From JAWLHK01 sp041690355 [NCBI: bacterium] (lineage in GTDB: Bacteria; J088; JAWLBW01): 64,000 nucleotides of DNA. The stretch's first letter is position 1; the number at the start of each line of letters is the position of its first letter. Under the pieces are notes generated by a model, which did no database searches, was not told the origin of the DNA, and saw nothing but the letters and a program-made list of their open reading frames with translations. Positions 63,359 through 64,000 of this stretch are shown here, piece after piece. Both the position numbers and the translations under genes were made by a program. The DNA lies in the NCBI GenBank assembly GCA_041690355.1, contig JAWLHK010000017.1:28475-92474 (forward strand), written 5' to 3'.

Positions 63359-64000
63359 GGGGACGAAGCAAGGGCAAACGTGCTTCCGCGGGGTTCTCGT
63401 TGCCGGAGGCGCGCGGGTCACGCGAGAACACTGTCCCCCCGAGCGGCAGCGAGGGGGCTATCGTGGTGCACAGGAGCACGAAACGCCAGAATTGGCTCCC
63501 CGGGCGCCCAAGCGTTCACGTGATCGCCGCGCGCCGTGAAGGACGAGGGTGCGCAGGCGGCGTCTCCCCGGACCAGACCCCGCAAGCTTCTCGCGGTGAG
63601 CCGACGGAGCGCAGTGGAACCTCTCCGTTTGTCGGGGTAACCTCCGCTCGACGTGGGAACGCGAGCGTGCGTTCTCGATGTGCACGGAGCAGCGCGGTGA
63701 GCACGGGTTTTCTCCGGCGCTCACGGGACCCCCGGCGCCCTCACGCTGTCGGCGCTTCCGGCTGGTCGCGCCCGGCATCTCGGACGGGACTGGGGGGCAT
63801 GGGGAGCAGGGGGGACTGGGGGGGACGAAGCAAGGGCAAACGTGCTTCCGCGGGGTTCTCGCTGCCGGAGGCGCGCGGGTCACGCGAGAGCACTGTCCCC
63901 CCGAGCGGCAGCGAGGGGGCTATCGTGGTGCACAGGAGCACGGAACGCCAGAATTGGCTCCCCGGGCGCCCAAGCGTTCACGTGATCGCCGCGCGCCGTG
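63359..64000 (+). repeat. 462-bp-period direct repeat at the window edge
   Basis: 63359-63538 and 63821-64000 are nearly identical over 180 bases (I count three mismatches), 462 bases apart; the G-rich run before each is also similar. The part between (63541-63780) is unique in the window. No start, ribosome site or family resemblance supports coding in either strand. The stretch 63195-64000 holds no gene. More copies may follow beyond the edge. Confidence 0.9.

Noticed and set aside
63300-64000. Possible CRISPR array in the terminal repeat
   Set aside because: Repeats are 180 bases with a 462-base period, far outside CRISPR repeat and spacer sizes, and no cas genes are present.

Overview
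The window is GC-rich, densely coded DNA from a diderm (Gram-negative) bacterium. Evidence for this: at least nine lipobox lipoproteins, an ExbB-ExbD-TonB cluster, two predicted outer-membrane barrels, an Fe-type superoxide dismutase and GatCA-type tRNA amidation. A DUF6178-like protein, KAP-rich histone-like tails and HEAT/HD-GYP and PilT genes lean toward a deltaproteobacterial-type lineage (Myxococcota, Bdellovibrionota and relatives); this placement is inference and weak. I see no rRNA, tRNA, CRISPR array, prophage or insertion sequence.

Layout. 1-7.1 kb: gatA (cut by the window edge), gatC and a zinc-ribbon gene, a hendecad-repeat coiled-coil protein, two lipoproteins (one a GH31 glycosidase), a histone-H1-like protein and infA. 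7.1-16 kb: a thioredoxin-NHL protein with a newly read 58-codon gene behind it, two eroded toxin-antitoxin loci, an Acg-like nitroreductase, arsM, a phospholipase-D/cardiolipin-synthase-type gene, an MDR dehydrogenase and an AmpG-like transporter. 16-23 kb: rsgA, a GH13 lipoprotein and the methionine genes metY, metX and metW with promoter, operator-like palindrome and terminator, then a crotonase.

23.2-31.3 kb is the most unusual block: a tight six-gene run of CotH/beta-helix protein, DUF4956 membrane protein, second CotH/beta-helix paralogue, VTC-type polyphosphate polymerase, outer-membrane barrel and lipoprotein hydrolase. It looks like one cell-envelope system. 31.5-39.8 kb: two lipoproteins, sodB, a PaaG-like crotonase, rsmE, an RDD protein, an acyltransferase and a BtuF-like binding protein. 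39.9-50.1 kb: gyrA behind an apparently leaderless 32-codon ORF, a TPR lipoprotein, aroC, a DUF6178-like gene, rsmB, a PAP2 protein and a His-rich/YtkA-like/SCCGG-barrel cluster that may handle metal. 50.2-63.2 kb: HEAT and HD-GYP genes, a monooxygenase-fold protein, a haloalkane-dehalogenase-like hydrolase with a double redoxin, pilT, a CorC/DUF21 protein, a PAS-GAF histidine kinase and exbB-exbD-tonB. The last 0.8 kb is non-coding and carries a 462-bp-period direct repeat running off the window.

Three genome-style features cut across the window: arrays of seven-base tandem repeats of several families placed at gene 3' ends, some starting inside the stop codon; a dispersed mirror-arm palindromic element; and many TANNNT boxes 6-10 bases before start codons, which suggests frequent leaderless transcription.
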